Below are positions 25,801-37,582 of a DNA stretch of 64,000 bases, piece by piece. Both the position numbers and the translations under genes were made by a program. The stretch is from NCBI GenBank assembly GCA_020631735.1, contig CM036209.1, positions 6,733,451 through 6,797,450 of the forward strand, in the 5' to 3' direction. The notes under the pieces are model-generated. The model worked only from the letters and a program-made list of their open reading frames with translations, had not been told where the DNA came from and did not search any database. The stretch's first letter is position 1. Each line of letters opens with the position of its first letter. This DNA is from Saccharum officinarum (lineage: Eukaryota; Streptophyta; Magnoliopsida; Poales; Poaceae).

Positions 25801-28800
25801 AAATCTTCACTAAAGTCGCAACCAATAGATTATCTACCATAGCCCAAAAGATAATTCGACCAACATAGACAGCCTTTCTCCCAGGAAGAAATATCATGGA
25901 GGGCGCAGTAATACTTCATGAAACGTTACATGAACTTCATTCGAAAAAACAGGATGGGGTCATTTTTAAAATAGACTTTGAAAAGGCATATGATAAGGTG
26001 AAATGGAGCTTTCTGCAACAAACGTTAAGGATGAAAGGGTTTTCACAAAAATGGTGCACATGGGTGGAAAATTCACTCAGAGGAACAATGTTAATATTAA
26101 GGTTAATGACCAATTAGGTTCCTACTTCCAGACAAGAAAAGGCTTACGGCAAGGTGATCCCATATCGCCAATACTATTTAATATAGTGGCCGACATGCTA
26201 GCCATACTGATTGCCAGAGTAAAGGAAGCAGGGCAGGTGGAAGGGGTCATTCCTAATCTAATTCAAGATGGTCTATCTATTCTTCAGTATGCGGATGACA
26301 CATTGATTTTTATGAGCCATGATGTTGAAAAGGCGATAAATATGAAACTATTACTTAGCACCTTTGAACAACTATCGGGGCTTAAAATAAATTTTCACAA
26401 AAGTGAAATCTTTTGTTTTGGCAAAGCCAAAGATCAGGAAGTGTTCTATTCGCAGTTGTTTGGTTGTGAGATTGGAAAGTATCCCTTTCGTTACCTTGGC
26501 CTACCCATGAACACTAGGAAACTAAACAACAAAGATTGGCAGACAATTGGGAACAGAATCGAAAAGAGACTTAGTGGATGGAAAGGCAAAATGCTAACAG
26601 TAGGGGGTCGATTGGTTTTGATAAACTCGGTGCTGTCTAGTTTACCGATGTTTATGATGTCCTTTTTCGAACTCTCGAGAGGCGTTCTAGAAAAAATAGA
26701 CTATTTCAGATCACGATTTTATTGGCAAAACGACCAACATAAATGGAAATATAGATTAGCCAAATGGGAAATCTTATGTCATCCTAAATCTCAGGGCGGT
26801 TTAGGCATACAAAATCTGGATATACAAACAAGTGCTTGCTAAGTAAATGGCTTTTCAAGCTATTGAATGAAGATGGCATGTGGGAGGAACTTTTGAGGAA
26901 TAAATACATCAAAGATAAGACTCTAGGGAGTTGTATCAAAAAACCAACAGACTCTCATTTCTGGAAAAGTTTAATGAATATCAAAGACTCTTTTATGGGC
27001 TTTGGGTCGTTTAAAGTGAAAGATGGGACGCAAACCAGGTTCTGGGTAGACAATTGGTTGGGAAATAAATCTCTTAAAGATAGATTTCCTGCGTTGTTCA
27101 ACATTGTAAGAAGAAAACAAGATTATGTGGTACAAGTCCTTAGTTCATCTCCACTAAATATTTCTTTTCGCTGAAACTTAGTGGGTGTAAATTTAAGGGA
27201 CTGGCATAGAATTGTTGCCTCTTTACATGATGTTAACTTACTGGAGGAAAGGGATGTTTTTGTTTGGGGCTGAATACATCTGGAAGTTTTACGGTGAAAT
27301 CCATGTATGCTGCGTTAATTAACAATGGGGTTAGAGTGTCACAAGATATATGGCAAACTAAAATTCCTATGAAAATTAAAGTTTTTTTTGTGGTATCAAC
27401 TAAGGATAACCTAGCCCGAAGAAACTGGAATGGTGACAAGAAGTGCTGCTTCTGTCATTGTCCACATACCATTCAACATCTTTTTTTATATTGTTTTTAT
27501 GCCAAATTCTTGTGGCGCGTTGTACATATACTTTTTGGAATATCGCCCCCTCAAGATATAGATGACCTTTTTAATAGGTGGTCAAAATGGCTAACAAAAA
27601 GTATAATTTATTGTTATTAACAACAACCTCTGCGCTTTGTTGGGAAGTTTGGATAACAAGAAATGAGGTAGTTTTTGACAAATGTAGACCAAAATCCTTT
27701 TTGCACGTATTTTTCAGGGAAACGCACTGGCTTCGGCAATGGGCAAGATTGCAGCAGCATGATGATCCACGGGATGAGCTGATCCTAGTGGGACGACATC
27801 TAGAGACGTCAACTTTGCAGTTCTTTGGTTCCAATGAGTGGTTGTCAATTAGACATATTGGTCATGTTTAGTCAAAACTTTATCATCGTTTTGGTTATTC
27901 TTTTGTTTGGCTGTAAATTGGTTTTATTCACAACCCGCGTGTGCGCCTTTTAGCGGAACTTTGTAATAATTGGTCTGATTCTATCAGTTGATAGATGAAG
28001 CCGGATATGAACTATCCTTTATCTAAAAAAAATACTGATGAAATGGAAAGCAGTTATTGAACTTTGTTCAGTAGTATAATCCGGGTCCACTGAACTTTTT
28101 AAAATGAGAATTGAGATCCTTAAACCTGTTGACTGTGCTATGCAAGGTCCAAATGCCATTAACCAGCAACTATATTAGTTAAGATTGGTACTTGTAAATC
28201 ATGTTCGAGGGTCATACGATTTTCCTTTTCTGAGAATTTTATAGGCCATTTCTCTTTTTTCTTAAAGCAACTGTCAATTACATCATCTTCTTTTACTATA
28301 CTAGTTCATCAACCCATACTACTTTGCTCCTGTATGGCTTAAAATCTAGAAGTTCTTGTAATACCTACAAACAATAAAAAAAGTTACTTATGTTTGCACC
28401 CTCTTTCTTTTTGTGTTATTCTTATGATATACTAGTCTATCATCTACTTCTGTTACATACTCCCTCCATTCCAAACTATAATACGTTTTGGCTTTTCTAG
28501 ATACGTAGCTTTTGCTATGTTGTATCTAGAAAAGCCGAAACGTCTTATAATTTGAAATGAAGGATTACACATACTAGGAGTTTAAGTTGTATGTCCTTCG
28601 TATTATTCTTGACAAACATACCATATAGGATCTTTTTACCTGTTCAAAGAAGAACTGCTAGGGAAAACAGAAACAGGGGTCTCATTCTTTTTTAAAAGAA
28701 AAATAAAACAGTCAAAATCGCTAGAAATGCCACTAAACTGCTAAATGTCATCCCAATTTCATTTTATCTGCTAGTTGATTTTATCGCTAGACATCAATAT

Positions 28801-29828
28801 ATCTGATTACCACGGTTAATAATACTGTAATAAATTGCAAATATATTATCAGCATGGAGCTCCTCACAAATATCGTAGTTTCGTCAACTGTCCTAATTCC
28901 TTTGGTATTTCACCAGAAAAGCTGCATCCAACAAGAATTCTGCAGACAAATGTAAGTAAGTCAAAGGGAAGAATTTCTGTGTACTGAATTATATTCCAAG
29001 ATTTTGTGAACCAAATAGAAATACCCACAGGTTTTGGAGGTTACTCAAGGCACCAATGGACGAGGGAAGAGAGCCATGCAAGCCCACGTTATAGGACAAG
29101 TCCCTGCAGCAGAAAAAGGGTAATTCATGACAGCCTAGGTGCCTAGGTGCTCAAACTACCAAGAGAAGAATTTACATACAGGTGTTGCAATTCTTGTATG
29201 AATTGAATGTCCCCAGAAAGAGTTCCTGACAGCTCCAAGTTTCCGAGTTTTCTACAAAAATTTCTGCATGTAATGAATTGAATGTCCCAGAAAGAGTTCC
29301 TGACACCTCGTCAGTTTCCAAGTTTTCTAAAAAACATTAAACATCCATCAAAGGAGAACAATAACAATACAATCTGCCATCGTCTGTTTAGAAAAAAGTT
29401 CGTGGCGATATATATACATATATATTGCAGATACTAACATCGACGTGACCCGGTTCCCAGTGCAAACTATCCCTGTCCAGTTTTCTCCACAAGGGTCATT
29501 GCCGGACCAGCTTGCTAGCTGCTTGTCCCAGGAATGCGCCATCGCAAGAAGGCCAGATGCTGCACAAATACAAAGAAAACAAAACTTGGTAGTGCAGTAT
29601 AAAAGAATGGACTATCACCCTATTCGCCGGGTGGTTTCTAGCTGGCTGATGCTGATTTGTTGCGAGAGAAAAACACTGCTGAATAGCTGGCTCACAAGCG
29701 AACAGGGTGTTGTATATGGAGGTAGAACGAAATCAAGACATACTGTCATCCGTATTCGTATCAGCCGAGATGACAGAAGGCAGCACAAGAAAACATAACA
29801 CTAAAACGAGCCGTAGAGAAGGCTCCAT
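16887..29828 (-). CDS. LRR receptor-like kinase, HPCA1/At5g49770 group, 18 exons, 977 aa
   Basis: A plasma-membrane receptor kinase. Exons in gene order: 29828-29744, 29559-29439, 29251-29180, 29103-29029, 28939-28868, 20764-20603, 20498-20424, 20330-20259, 20151-20077, 19970-19902, 19823-19737, 19645-19574, 19407-19270, 19171-18654, 18517-18356, 18216-18080, 17927-17466 and 17366-16887. They sum to 2934 nt with every phase matching. Signal peptide 1 to about 22. LRR N-cap (W..NDPCGENWTGIVC) in exon 2. LRR units in mostly 69-87 nt exons, to about residue 391. A Cys-containing juxtamembrane region with a CVC pair. One membrane helix at about 578-602. Kinase: glycine loop from 658, Lys679, HRD 773-775, DFG 793-795, and GTM..GYLDPEYY. 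It is an RD kinase and looks catalytically competent. Ligand is not deducible; HPCA1 itself is known for apoplastic H2O2 sensing. Intron 5 holds a LINE. Confidence 0.93.
21125..24012 (+). pseudogene. LINE ORF1 (RNA-binding protein), frameshifted
   Basis: The order matches plant L1 ORF1. An N-terminal segment (TPEFIKDTMDVGFTIDQLS) starts near 21236. A Gly-rich region (about 21938-22200) is followed by a Gly/Pro/Gln stretch. A CX2CX4HX4C zinc knuckle (CYRCHTKGHTIHEC) is at about 22647-22690, with a second Cys-His cluster just after. A DUF4283-like block lies at about 22790-23360, and an acidic/Ser-rich tail runs to the stop at 24010-24012. The frame is interrupted near 21750, 22800, 23065 and 23360. 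The product would coat LINE RNA; this copy cannot make it in one piece. The true start is unclear because of the damage. Confidence 0.78.
24220..27871 (+). pseudogene. LINE ORF2 (endonuclease + reverse transcriptase), frameshifted
   Basis: ATG at 24220 opens MKGVFWNCNG, the APE-type endonuclease N-terminus, with SVYGPAQ and GGDFNIIRR further on. RT follows: FGTIILLPKKKDA, then IDFEKAYDKV near 25970, LRQGDPISPILFN near 26150, and the catalytic YADD near 26290. The zinc-binding C-terminus (PMKIKVFF, CCFCHCPHTIQHLF) ends at the TAG at 27869-27871. Breaks: a one-base frame change near 24310, frame changes near 25460, 26085, 26835 and 27260, a TAG at 25866-25868 and a TGA near 27172. Catalytic motifs are preserved but the ORF is dead. 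Confidence 0.9.
28033..28459. other. Remainder of receptor kinase intron 5
   Basis: AT-rich intron sequence between the LINE tail and a MITE, without coding signal. Confidence 0.6.
28460..28565. mobile_element. Stowaway-like MITE, about 105 bp, in intron 5
   Basis: Almost entirely palindromic. The left half CTCCCTCCATTCCAAACTAT..TTTTGGCTTTTCTAGATA pairs with the right half TATCTAGAAAAGCCGAAACG..ATAATTTGAAATGAAGGA. It is flanked by TA. Confidence 0.85.
29199..29336 (-). repeat. 75 bp-period duplication of an LRR exon with its acceptor
   Basis: The block at 29199-29262 covers most of exon 3 and its 3' splice site. It recurs at 29274-29336 with small changes, including a one-base deletion and an altered Leu-Glu region. 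The duplicate keeps a TTTTTTAG acceptor but lacks the exon's end and a donor, so it is best read as intronic. Confidence 0.85.
29616..29709. mobile_element. Short palindromic MITE (CACCCTRTTCGC ends) in intron 1
   Basis: The ends CACCCTATTCGC and CACCCTGTTCGC are inverted. The interior GCTGATTTGTTGCGAGAGAAAA is typical of an abundant grass MITE of about 100 bp. It sits in intron 1 of the receptor kinase gene. Confidence 0.8.
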
Positions 29829-30078
29829 GGCTGGACAGCTTGTGTGAGATGTCTCTGAGTGCTCTTAGCTGCTCTTACTTTGCAAGGTCCAGGACCTCCG
29901 GTTGAACTGCAGCAGGCTACGTATTTATTACTCTCCATCTGTCCCATGCCAAGATGCAAGGTGTTTTGGCTTTGTACTAGGTCAACCTTTCTTGGACTTC
30001 AATCAAATTTAAAAAATTTGTAGCAACATCTGCAATACCAAATTAGTTTTTACTAATTTTGCTAATGAATAATTTATA
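29829..30078 (-). promoter_or_regulatory. Immediate 5' flank of the receptor kinase gene
   Basis: Sequence just upstream of the start codon, bounded by a Stowaway MITE. No unambiguous TATA box or cis element could be assigned by eye. Confidence 0.4.
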
Positions 30079-30220
30079 CTCCCTCCGTTCTAAATTGTTA
30101 GTCATTCTGTCTTTTCTAGACACATAGCTTTTATTTTGTATAGACATAATGTATATTCAGGAGCATTTAAAAACTATGTACCTAGAAAAGCTTGAGCGAT
30201 TTATAATTTGGAATAGAGAG
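30079..30220. mobile_element. Stowaway-like MITE, 142 bp
   Basis: The left end CTCCCTCCGTTCTAAATTGT mirrors the right end (reverse complement CTCTCTATTCCAAATTATAA). TA flanks at 30077-30078 and 30221-30222. It sits in the upstream region of the receptor kinase gene. Confidence 0.88.
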
Positions 30221-30222
30221 TA

Positions 30223-32549
30223 GCATAATTGTTTTGAATTGGAGCTGTTGCTATGTTTTTTCTATATAAAGTTGATCTAACTTGAAGAAGTTTGGCTTAT
30301 GACAAACCTAAAACACCTTCCATTTAGAAGAAGTTTTTATATATGTCACACTAGGCGAGGGTGGGGGCTAAAATGAACCAGTAGCCTTAATCTCTACTCA
30401 TCTTGCAGCTAATCAACTATCAGGTCCTTGGAGATAAAAAAAATAGCAAAGGAAAAATGTTGGAAGTTTTATGGAGTCAACTTGTGCAATTTTCATGAGA
30501 AAAATGACAAGATATATAAAAGTTGCCCTGAACTTAGCGGTTGAGTTGCGTCACTATTGTTACGATTATGAGAAGGTATTGATCTCATAGGAACGACGGT
30601 GCACTCAAGTCTTCAGCCAAAAAGAAGAGGCAAATAACTGCAAGTATGTTGGGTATAAAATGTTGGAATATTTGTATGTTGCATTTTGTTAATCTTGTTT
30701 TGGTTTTTACTCGGTGCAGGACATTTCAATTATTGTTGATTATCTAACCAACATGATATCAGCCTGACATGGACCACTTTATAAACAAAAAGGATCGCAG
30801 GATCGGAACAAGTTTTACTCCAAACAGTTGCATACTGCAATTCCTAATTGACTTAGCTGTGAAAGTGCCCTTAACAAATTTATATATACTGTTGATAGTA
30901 AAGCATAATTTACATAGCTCAAACTTAGTCCATCCTGCAATCGTCACTCAGAAATGTACTCAGCAACATGTTATTTTCACTCCATTTTTTCCCTATAAAT
31001 TACCAAACGGATAGGCAGCTAGGTGCTGCACTCCGTCCTAAAATACTTGATGAACATACTAGTACTCAATAGAAATTACATATATAGCTGTATTTATTGA
31101 AGGTGATCTACACTAATTAAAAAATATATGGCGTTAATAAAAAGGAATGCATGGAGCATACTAATTTGCGTATTTTTGTCGTCCTAGCTAGCTCGACAGA
31201 TTTGGGCAACCGGTCTTAATGATTTTTTTGTGTCCATAAACATTAGAATTAGTTTGGCTGACTTTCATAGTTGGTTTATTCGACCCTTTTTGGAGAGTAG
31301 CACTAGTGTCTGTTTTTTCTTGTCCACAGAAGTTTTTGCTTGCCCCCGAGCCTAGGAGACTTGATAGTGATATCGAGACTCCCAATTATTGGACTTTTCT
31401 AGCACCACTTTACGATCTAAAACTTTCTTTTCCTTCTCGGGTTCCCTAGGTTCACAGGTAATCACATTTTTTCAATAATTGAATCGATTTGTTCTGGCCA
31501 AATTAGGACAACCGAATTATTTAACCCATGTCTCAACCAAGGACGACATCCGGTTACAACATAAAGGATGTGTGTTTCCACCAAGTTTAGCTTGCATATC
31601 TAATTTGTTCTCTATTGATTTTCTAAACCGATAAAAAGATTCCTATAAATCAGTTTGGGAAGTATCACATGAAGCCTCAGGCAAAGGGTCCATGCTCGAT
31701 GGCTTCAGAGAGTTAGGCAACACCATAATATGAGGTAAAAGAGCACGCATTGTTGTTGCCCCGTTTTCGATTCGAGAGACATCAACCGAATTTCGTGTAT
31801 ATGTGGCAATATGAAGTATAGTGCTAACCCTCCTAAATTGGCCCTATCAGTTTCAGGTGCCGAAGAGGCATATTCAGATTGATTAGCAGATACAAACTCA
31901 TTCTGATTATAATGATAATTGAATGGCATCCCGTATTGAGGTAGACTAGCAACTGGGGCGATCCACTAGTATATGCATCATGAGGCAAAGTAGTAACACG
32001 GATACCAAATCTTTCATCTAATCTATCGAATCTGGACATAAGCATATTCATAGCATGATAAAGAGGGGATCCTTAGTTATTCCATTTACCTTTACTTTAG
32101 ATTTGGGTGTAGGCATGACGATGCTACCCTAACCCATTGTGTCAGTGAAATCACCTTGAACTTGTTCTCCAACATCCTGATAGTAGATTGTTGATCTTCA
32201 CAATAGTAAGGTGTGGCACAACGATAAACAAGATTGTAGCGAACCAACACAGATGCAATATACCTTTTGGGGCACATGCAACGGTAATTGTAGACAGATT
32301 TAACCAAGAATACTAGATGCAATCAACATTTTTTGTCAGATGTAACAGTAATGTGGAACACAAGAAAGATTGAACAAAAAATGGTTAGGGCAGAAAAGTT
32401 CGACTATAGGGTACAACCAGAAAAATTGTTCCCCAATAGAGTCATCAAAAAGTGTGTTAGACGCTAATTAGGTCGCACACCAGCAAGGATCTAGATCGCT
32501 CTTTAGAGGCAGAATGAAGATCAGCCTAGCTGACTTTTAGGTCGGTCAT
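30223..32549. other. Intergenic, no gene recognised; probable old transposon
   Basis: Low-complexity AT-rich DNA to about 31180. From 31190 to 32350, minus-strand frames of 60-76 codons (one contains SRFDRLDERFG) look like remnants of an element's coding region, but I cannot name a family. Confidence 0.4.
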
Positions 32550-32800
32550 CACCTAACAGTGGGTTCGCACATGACCACCTCACCTAGTGCCTCCAGCGAT
32601 GAGCGCAATACGCAAGACATCACCAGAGTTGCCTCATCAAGAGCATGCACCGACAAGGTCTCTTGAAATCCGAAACCCCACACGCCTAGGAGGGGTCCCT
32701 GTCGAGGCGCGCGATGACTATAGGTTGCCCTAGTCGGCCTGGCCGCTCTAGAGCTTCGTCATTGTTGGACCGCTGGCCATCAGCAGCAGCAATGAGGAAC
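32550..32800. repeat. Dispersed repeat, copy 1 (partner at 51470-51650)
   Basis: A stretch with GCAAGACAT, AAGGTCTCTTGAAATCCGAA, CCACACGCCTAGGAGG and CGCTCTAGAGCTTCG reads, in the same order, like a diverged copy at 51470-51650. It is part of an unidentified repeat family. Confidence 0.6.
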
Positions 32801-32844
32801 GAGGAACCGCAGTAGATGGGAAAAGTAGGGTAAAAAGTTAGTAG

Positions 32845-33184
32845 GGGGGTGTTTAGTTTCTGGGGTGAAAAATTTTAGGGTGTCACATCGGATGTTTTAT
32901 GAGATATCGGAAGGGGTGTTCGGATACTAATAAAAAAACTAATTACATAACTCGCCTGGAAACCGCGAGACGAATTTATTAAGCCTAATTAATCCGTCAT
33001 TAGCACATGTACTATAGCACGACATTGTCAAATCATTGATTAATTAGGCTTAAAAAATTCATCTCACAAATTTATCACAATCTGTGTAATTAGTTATTTT
33101 TTCGTCTACATTTAATACTCCATGCATGTGTCCAAACATCCGATGTGACGAGTTGAAAATTTTTTGGGAGGAACTAAACACCCC
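32845..33184. mobile_element. Tourist/PIF-like MITE, 340 bp, copy A
   Basis: Ends GGGGGTGTTTAGTTTC and, inverted, GGGGTGTTTAGTTCC. Flanking TAG on both sides is a possible 3 bp target duplication. Interior shares long blocks such as GACGAATTTATTAAGCCTAA with the copy at 42261-42601. Confidence 0.85.
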
Positions 33185-33187
33185 TAG

Positions 33188-34287
33188 ATTTGTTTTTTTT
33201 GATGATTGGATAGATGGATATGTGGTCCTCTCATATAAATAGAGGGGGTTATTCAGAAAACTTATTCCCTCCACAATTTACAAGTTTTCTACAAGATCAG
33301 ATGAGTTTCCAAACATGAATTGGGTTAGACCACCAAAACTGGCCTAGACTAGTTTTTACAGGGCCACCATGAAGACTTGGCAAAAACCGGCCTGGGCCAG
33401 TTTTCTAGCTAGGATGTTTGCAATTTTGCCCAATTTCATCCAAACGTGATCATTTTTTTTTTCTTTTCTTGTTTCCACATGTTTTTTGATCCGTCTTTAA
33501 CTTTCCAATCATATTTTGGTTGTCAATAAGCCTCTTTTATCGGAGCACCATGCAGATCTTGGTTGCCCATGGTTAGTATGGTAAGGCATGGTGCCTAGTC
33601 TGAAAAGATCTATTCAAGTCACATTACGTCAGATGGTGTATCACGACACTGGCATTCTGATTCCTGATGTAGGTAGAAGTATTTGGAACCCTCGAGTGGT
33701 GGTTAATTGAACTTTACCTTGAAAGAGGAGGGGGCACCAAGGATATACAGTTGATAAAGTAGATAATTTTAATAATTAATTTCATAACATAAATCATGAC
33801 ATACTCAGATAATATTATGCATGTTCACAAAAAAAAAAGATAATATTATGTATAACCCTAACATTAGTTGAACCTAACAACGACATGATCAAACGAGTAG
33901 GAATCCTGGAATAGCAGATCAAATCACGACATACGTACCTTCCGTTCATAGGTGCAGATGCCATGACTTTTTTTAGATAAAGAGTAGACGCCATGACTGG
34001 TAGTGGAAGATCGTCGATTAGTGATGGAGGAACATTGTTGTTGAAGATGGGTCGAAGCAGCCGGTGACGGAGACGACATGCCAATGCAGGCTTTGGAAGA
34101 TGAGTCGTCGTGGAATTTGGGATATGTCACGTGAATGCGCTTCCTATAAACCTTATTCATCTCTCCTAGTGCAGGATCACAACGACAAGTGGTTCTAGAC
34201 ATCGGCCTGCTCTTCTGATTGTCGGTACAGGCAGGTGCTCAGGATGGAGAGACTATGATGGCGGTGCAGCAGCGGAAAAGGGGCAAA
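33188..34287. other. Intergenic, no gene recognised
   Basis: Minus-strand frames of 70-90 codons around 33815-34202 lack domains. I would not call a gene here. Confidence 0.45.
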
Positions 34288-34590
34288 ACCCTAACTTTTA
34301 ACATATGCGTTTCTGGTGTTGATCGATAGGTTGTTATATATAGAAGTCATGCACGATCTCGTGTCGCGATCATGATCTAAAGCGATAAGGATTCCTTGTT
34401 TATATAGGGAAGTTCTACAAGATCTCATGTCGTGATCGCAATCTAAATCGATAAGGATTCCAATTCACAAACTTAAAGGTCAAGTAAAAACAAAAACTGC
34501 AAAAATGAAGTTGCGCTCCCACAAGGTAATCACACATACTCCCTTTATCCATCAAATGGCACTCCCTTCGTCCCATAAAAAGCGCCATTT
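34288..34590. repeat. Gap-flanking duplicate, left copy
   Basis: This 303-base segment is repeated after the N run (34691-34994). The only difference I see is one extra C in the right copy (TTTATCCCATC versus TTTATCCATC). Internally it holds a degenerate direct repeat of about 65 bp ending in CGATAAGGATTCC, seen twice. Confidence 0.95.
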
Positions 34591-34690
34591 NNNNNNNNNN
34601 NNNNNNNNNNNNNNNNNNNNNNNNNNNNNNNNNNNNNNNNNNNNNNNNNNNNNNNNNNNNNNNNNNNNNNNNNNNNNNNNNNNNNNNNNN
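34591..34690. other. Assembly gap (100 N)
   Basis: Exactly 100 N. Both sides carry the same sequence, so the gap probably joins two overlapping contig ends that were not merged. Confidence 0.99.
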
Positions 34691-34994
34691 ACCCTAACTT
34701 TTAACATATGCGTTTCTGGTGTTGATCGATAGGTTGTTATATATAGAAGTCATGCACGATCTCGTGTCGCGATCATGATCTAAAGCGATAAGGATTCCTT
34801 GTTTATATAGGGAAGTTCTACAAGATCTCATGTCGTGATCGCAATCTAAATCGATAAGGATTCCAATTCACAAACTTAAAGGTCAAGTAAAAACAAAAAC
34901 TGCAAAAATGAAGTTGCGCTCCCACAAGGTAATCACACATACTCCCTTTATCCCATCAAATGGCACTCCCTTCGTCCCATAAAAAGCGCCATTC
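34691..34994. repeat. Gap-flanking duplicate, right copy
   Basis: Right copy of 34288-34590. It runs on into CACTTCCTAAGAAGTCAAAC and then a TA microsatellite, the likely cause of the assembly break. Confidence 0.95.
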
Positions 34995-35023
34995 ACTTCC
35001 TAAGAAGTCAAACATTTTCAACT

Positions 35024-35048
35024 ATTATATATATATATATAATATATA

Positions 35049-35147
<99 letters not shown>
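35024..35147. repeat. (TA)n microsatellite, about 120 bp
   Basis: Nearly pure TA repeat with a few phase slips. Confidence 0.98.
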
Positions 35148-35610
35148 GAGCACCTCCAAGAATATCCTATTTTTCCTCCCAAAAACATGAAGTTTTGCAA
35201 CTCATAAAAAAGTATTGAGGGAAAAAAGAAGGTCATCTCCAAGAGTTTTCAATAATCCACTCTAAAATACACAGAAGACAATTTTACATCAAGAATTATA
35301 TACGATTTCTAAATAATCGTAACCACTTTTATATATTCTTTCTCTCTCGTATATTTACATCAGGAACTCTTTCCTACTCCTTATTCTTTGCCACACCCTT
35401 CCACCTTTAGATTGACCAACCGATACACGGGAAAGCACTATCCGCGCGACCACGACAACTACGCGCAAAGTTATCCGCGACGGGGGAGGATTTCCCAAAT
35501 GCGTAAATTTTAGGAGCACGAATTAGGAGTTGTTGGAGAGGGGTTTTTTCTCGTCTTGCTAAAAGTCAAGGATTAGGAAGGAAAATACGGTACTCTTGGA
35601 GATGCTCTTA
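35148..35610. mobile_element. MITE-like element with GAGCAYCTCCAAGA ends, about 460 bp
   Basis: The left end GAGCACCTCCAAGAATA and the inverted right end AGAGCATCTCCAAGAGTA are the hallmark of a very common grass MITE/MULE family. The internal sequence repeats the CATCTCCAAGAG word and is non-coding. It abuts the TA microsatellite. Confidence 0.72.
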
Positions 35611-37580
35611 GTATGATCGTTAGATAGTTCGTTGAATATATTTTCATAATAAACTTATTTAGTATATAGAGATATAAATGTTGCTAATATTTTTTCTACA
35701 AGACTAATCAAGCCTAAGAAAGTTTGACCAGCACGAATCTTATAGTGACTTTTTTTATTGGACAGGGAGATCATTAGTTTGCTTTCTCTCTACCCACATA
35801 GACTTCGACAAGTGGAGAGGGCCCCTGTAATTAAGCATAACAACCTCCACTTCAACTAACAAGCCACTCCCCTATATACACATATGAATGGGCATTTGAG
35901 ATTATTTGGAATGGAATTAATAAGAATTTCTATTGGGCCAAGGCCAAGGCCACATATTCCAACACATACTGCCTGCAAACAAAGTGATTCGTGCACCCAT
36001 GAACACACACCATCTGGTTTTGAGGCCCATACCGTTGGCACCTGTGGTATTCTGCTTTACAGCTCTTTAGCCGAGATGTATTTTACCGGCTAATTCGCTG
36101 CTAATCCTGGATCGGAGTGTCTAGTGGACATGCATGGTGAGGAATTGCATTGGCTGGATGTTTGGATTTTGCTGGGACTCGAGCAGGTAATATGGTAGGG
36201 GCCAAGATCAGGTCATGTGCCTCTCTATCACTTGGAAGTGGTTGGTGATGAGTTCCTTTTTTTGTTTTTGTTTTCTTTAAAGGATGAGCCAGATGGGTCC
36301 AAAAGCATAGTGGCAGAGAAACAAGTGCCAGTTGAGTGATGAGGTGGCCGCCGTCCAGTTCTATTTTTGTTTTGGTTGATGGAGATGTTCTAGTGTTCTT
36401 TCCTGTAGATGATGTGAGAACTTGCCCATCATTTTTTTTCTTTAGTTTATTACATGGCCAGCAGTTCAAAATCGAACGGAGAGCCTTCATCTATTTTTTT
36501 CATAAACACTCGATGCACGATTTTGTGACGACGACCGAATGTGGAGGTAAAAGCGGTTGCCATCAAACATAATCAAATAGCCATGGGTCTAAATTCGAGC
36601 TGAAAGTATCACCTCGTTGGTTTGAGCTATTCAGCAGATTCAGCAGCCATCCAGCGAAATCACAGGCTGATAGCCGGAGACCCGGAGTTCGAGTTTCACG
36701 TAGTTCCGTCCTGGAGACGCCATAGGCCTGTCTAGGACAGCCATTTTTTTAAGAATAGTTTTTTTGAGAAGCTGTATAAAGAACCAGCTGTCTAGAGAAG
36801 CAACATGTTTTGCGATCTCGATTTGCTCTGAGTGTGAAATGACATAAATACTCATACAGCTGATGAACTCTTGTTTGGTTGCTAAATAAACGTGTGTTAC
36901 GTAGTAAGACTTTTTATATATTTGGTCCAATAATTCAATCACTTTACACTTTAGAAAAAATAGAACAACTAGAACATCTATGTAAAAAACAGGCAGTTCA
37001 TGATTTGTTGGACATTTTGCATCCACCATTACACTTCTTGACCGTTTCCTTGCATAGCATTTTCAAAGATAAATCTAATCATACAATTTGCATATTATAT
37101 TACTCAATTGTAAAGCACAGATATGAACTCAGATCTAAAATGAACCATATACCAACACATAAAATTCTTGCAAGAATAATTGAAGCACAGGAGCAGCATC
37201 AAAGTCGTATGACGAGAGATTTGGCATCTAAAAAGAGGAGATTTGACGGCGACCAGCGCAGCAAAAGATTCACGTTCGCAAGGGCACCCGGCGGCAAGGG
37301 AAGACGTCCCGAGCGGCATAGCTCCTGGCTTTGCTCAGCAAAATCGTCATATTATGGAAAACAAAAGATGAAATTTGCAATGTGTCTCTCCATCAGGTAG
37401 CTGACCACAGCTCCACCCACATCCGCATCCGCTGGATCCGTGGCACAGCACAGGCAGGCAGGTTGCAATCGCCCCACGCCAGACGCCACACATGTGCGTT
37501 CCACGTGTGCGCGAGCATGCGACAACAGGTGGGCCCCAGGAGCGCTCTAGCGGTATAGCTGCGGCGCCGGCGGCGTGCCT
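35611..37580. other. Intergenic upstream of CYP51, no gene recognised
   Basis: Scattered short frames only. Toward 37250-37560 the sequence becomes GC-richer as the CYP51 promoter is approached. Confidence 0.5.
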
Positions 37581-37582
37581 GC

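Larger units (their letters stand above)
20866..28032 (+). mobile_element. Near full-length L1-type LINE in intron 5 of the receptor kinase gene
   Basis: About 7.2 kb, antisense to the host gene. It has a GC-rich 5' leader, an ORF1 region with a zinc knuckle, an ORF2 with endonuclease, reverse transcriptase and C-terminal zinc-binding parts, then a 3' untranslated segment and an A8 tail at 28025-28032. The 5' edge is approximate, placed where AT-rich intron turns into GC-rich element. I found no convincing target duplication. Both ORFs carry several frameshifts and at least one nonsense codon, so the copy is inactive. Confidence 0.9.

Noticed and set aside
20845..28060. Possible target duplication of the large LINE (GATGAGTAAGTGAAAGCA versus GATGAAATGGAAAGCA)
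   Set aside because: Too many differences and gaps, and the left copy is not adjacent to a clear element start. Likely chance.
34960..35242. Frames made of Tyr-Ile repeats
   Set aside because: They are translations of a TA microsatellite.
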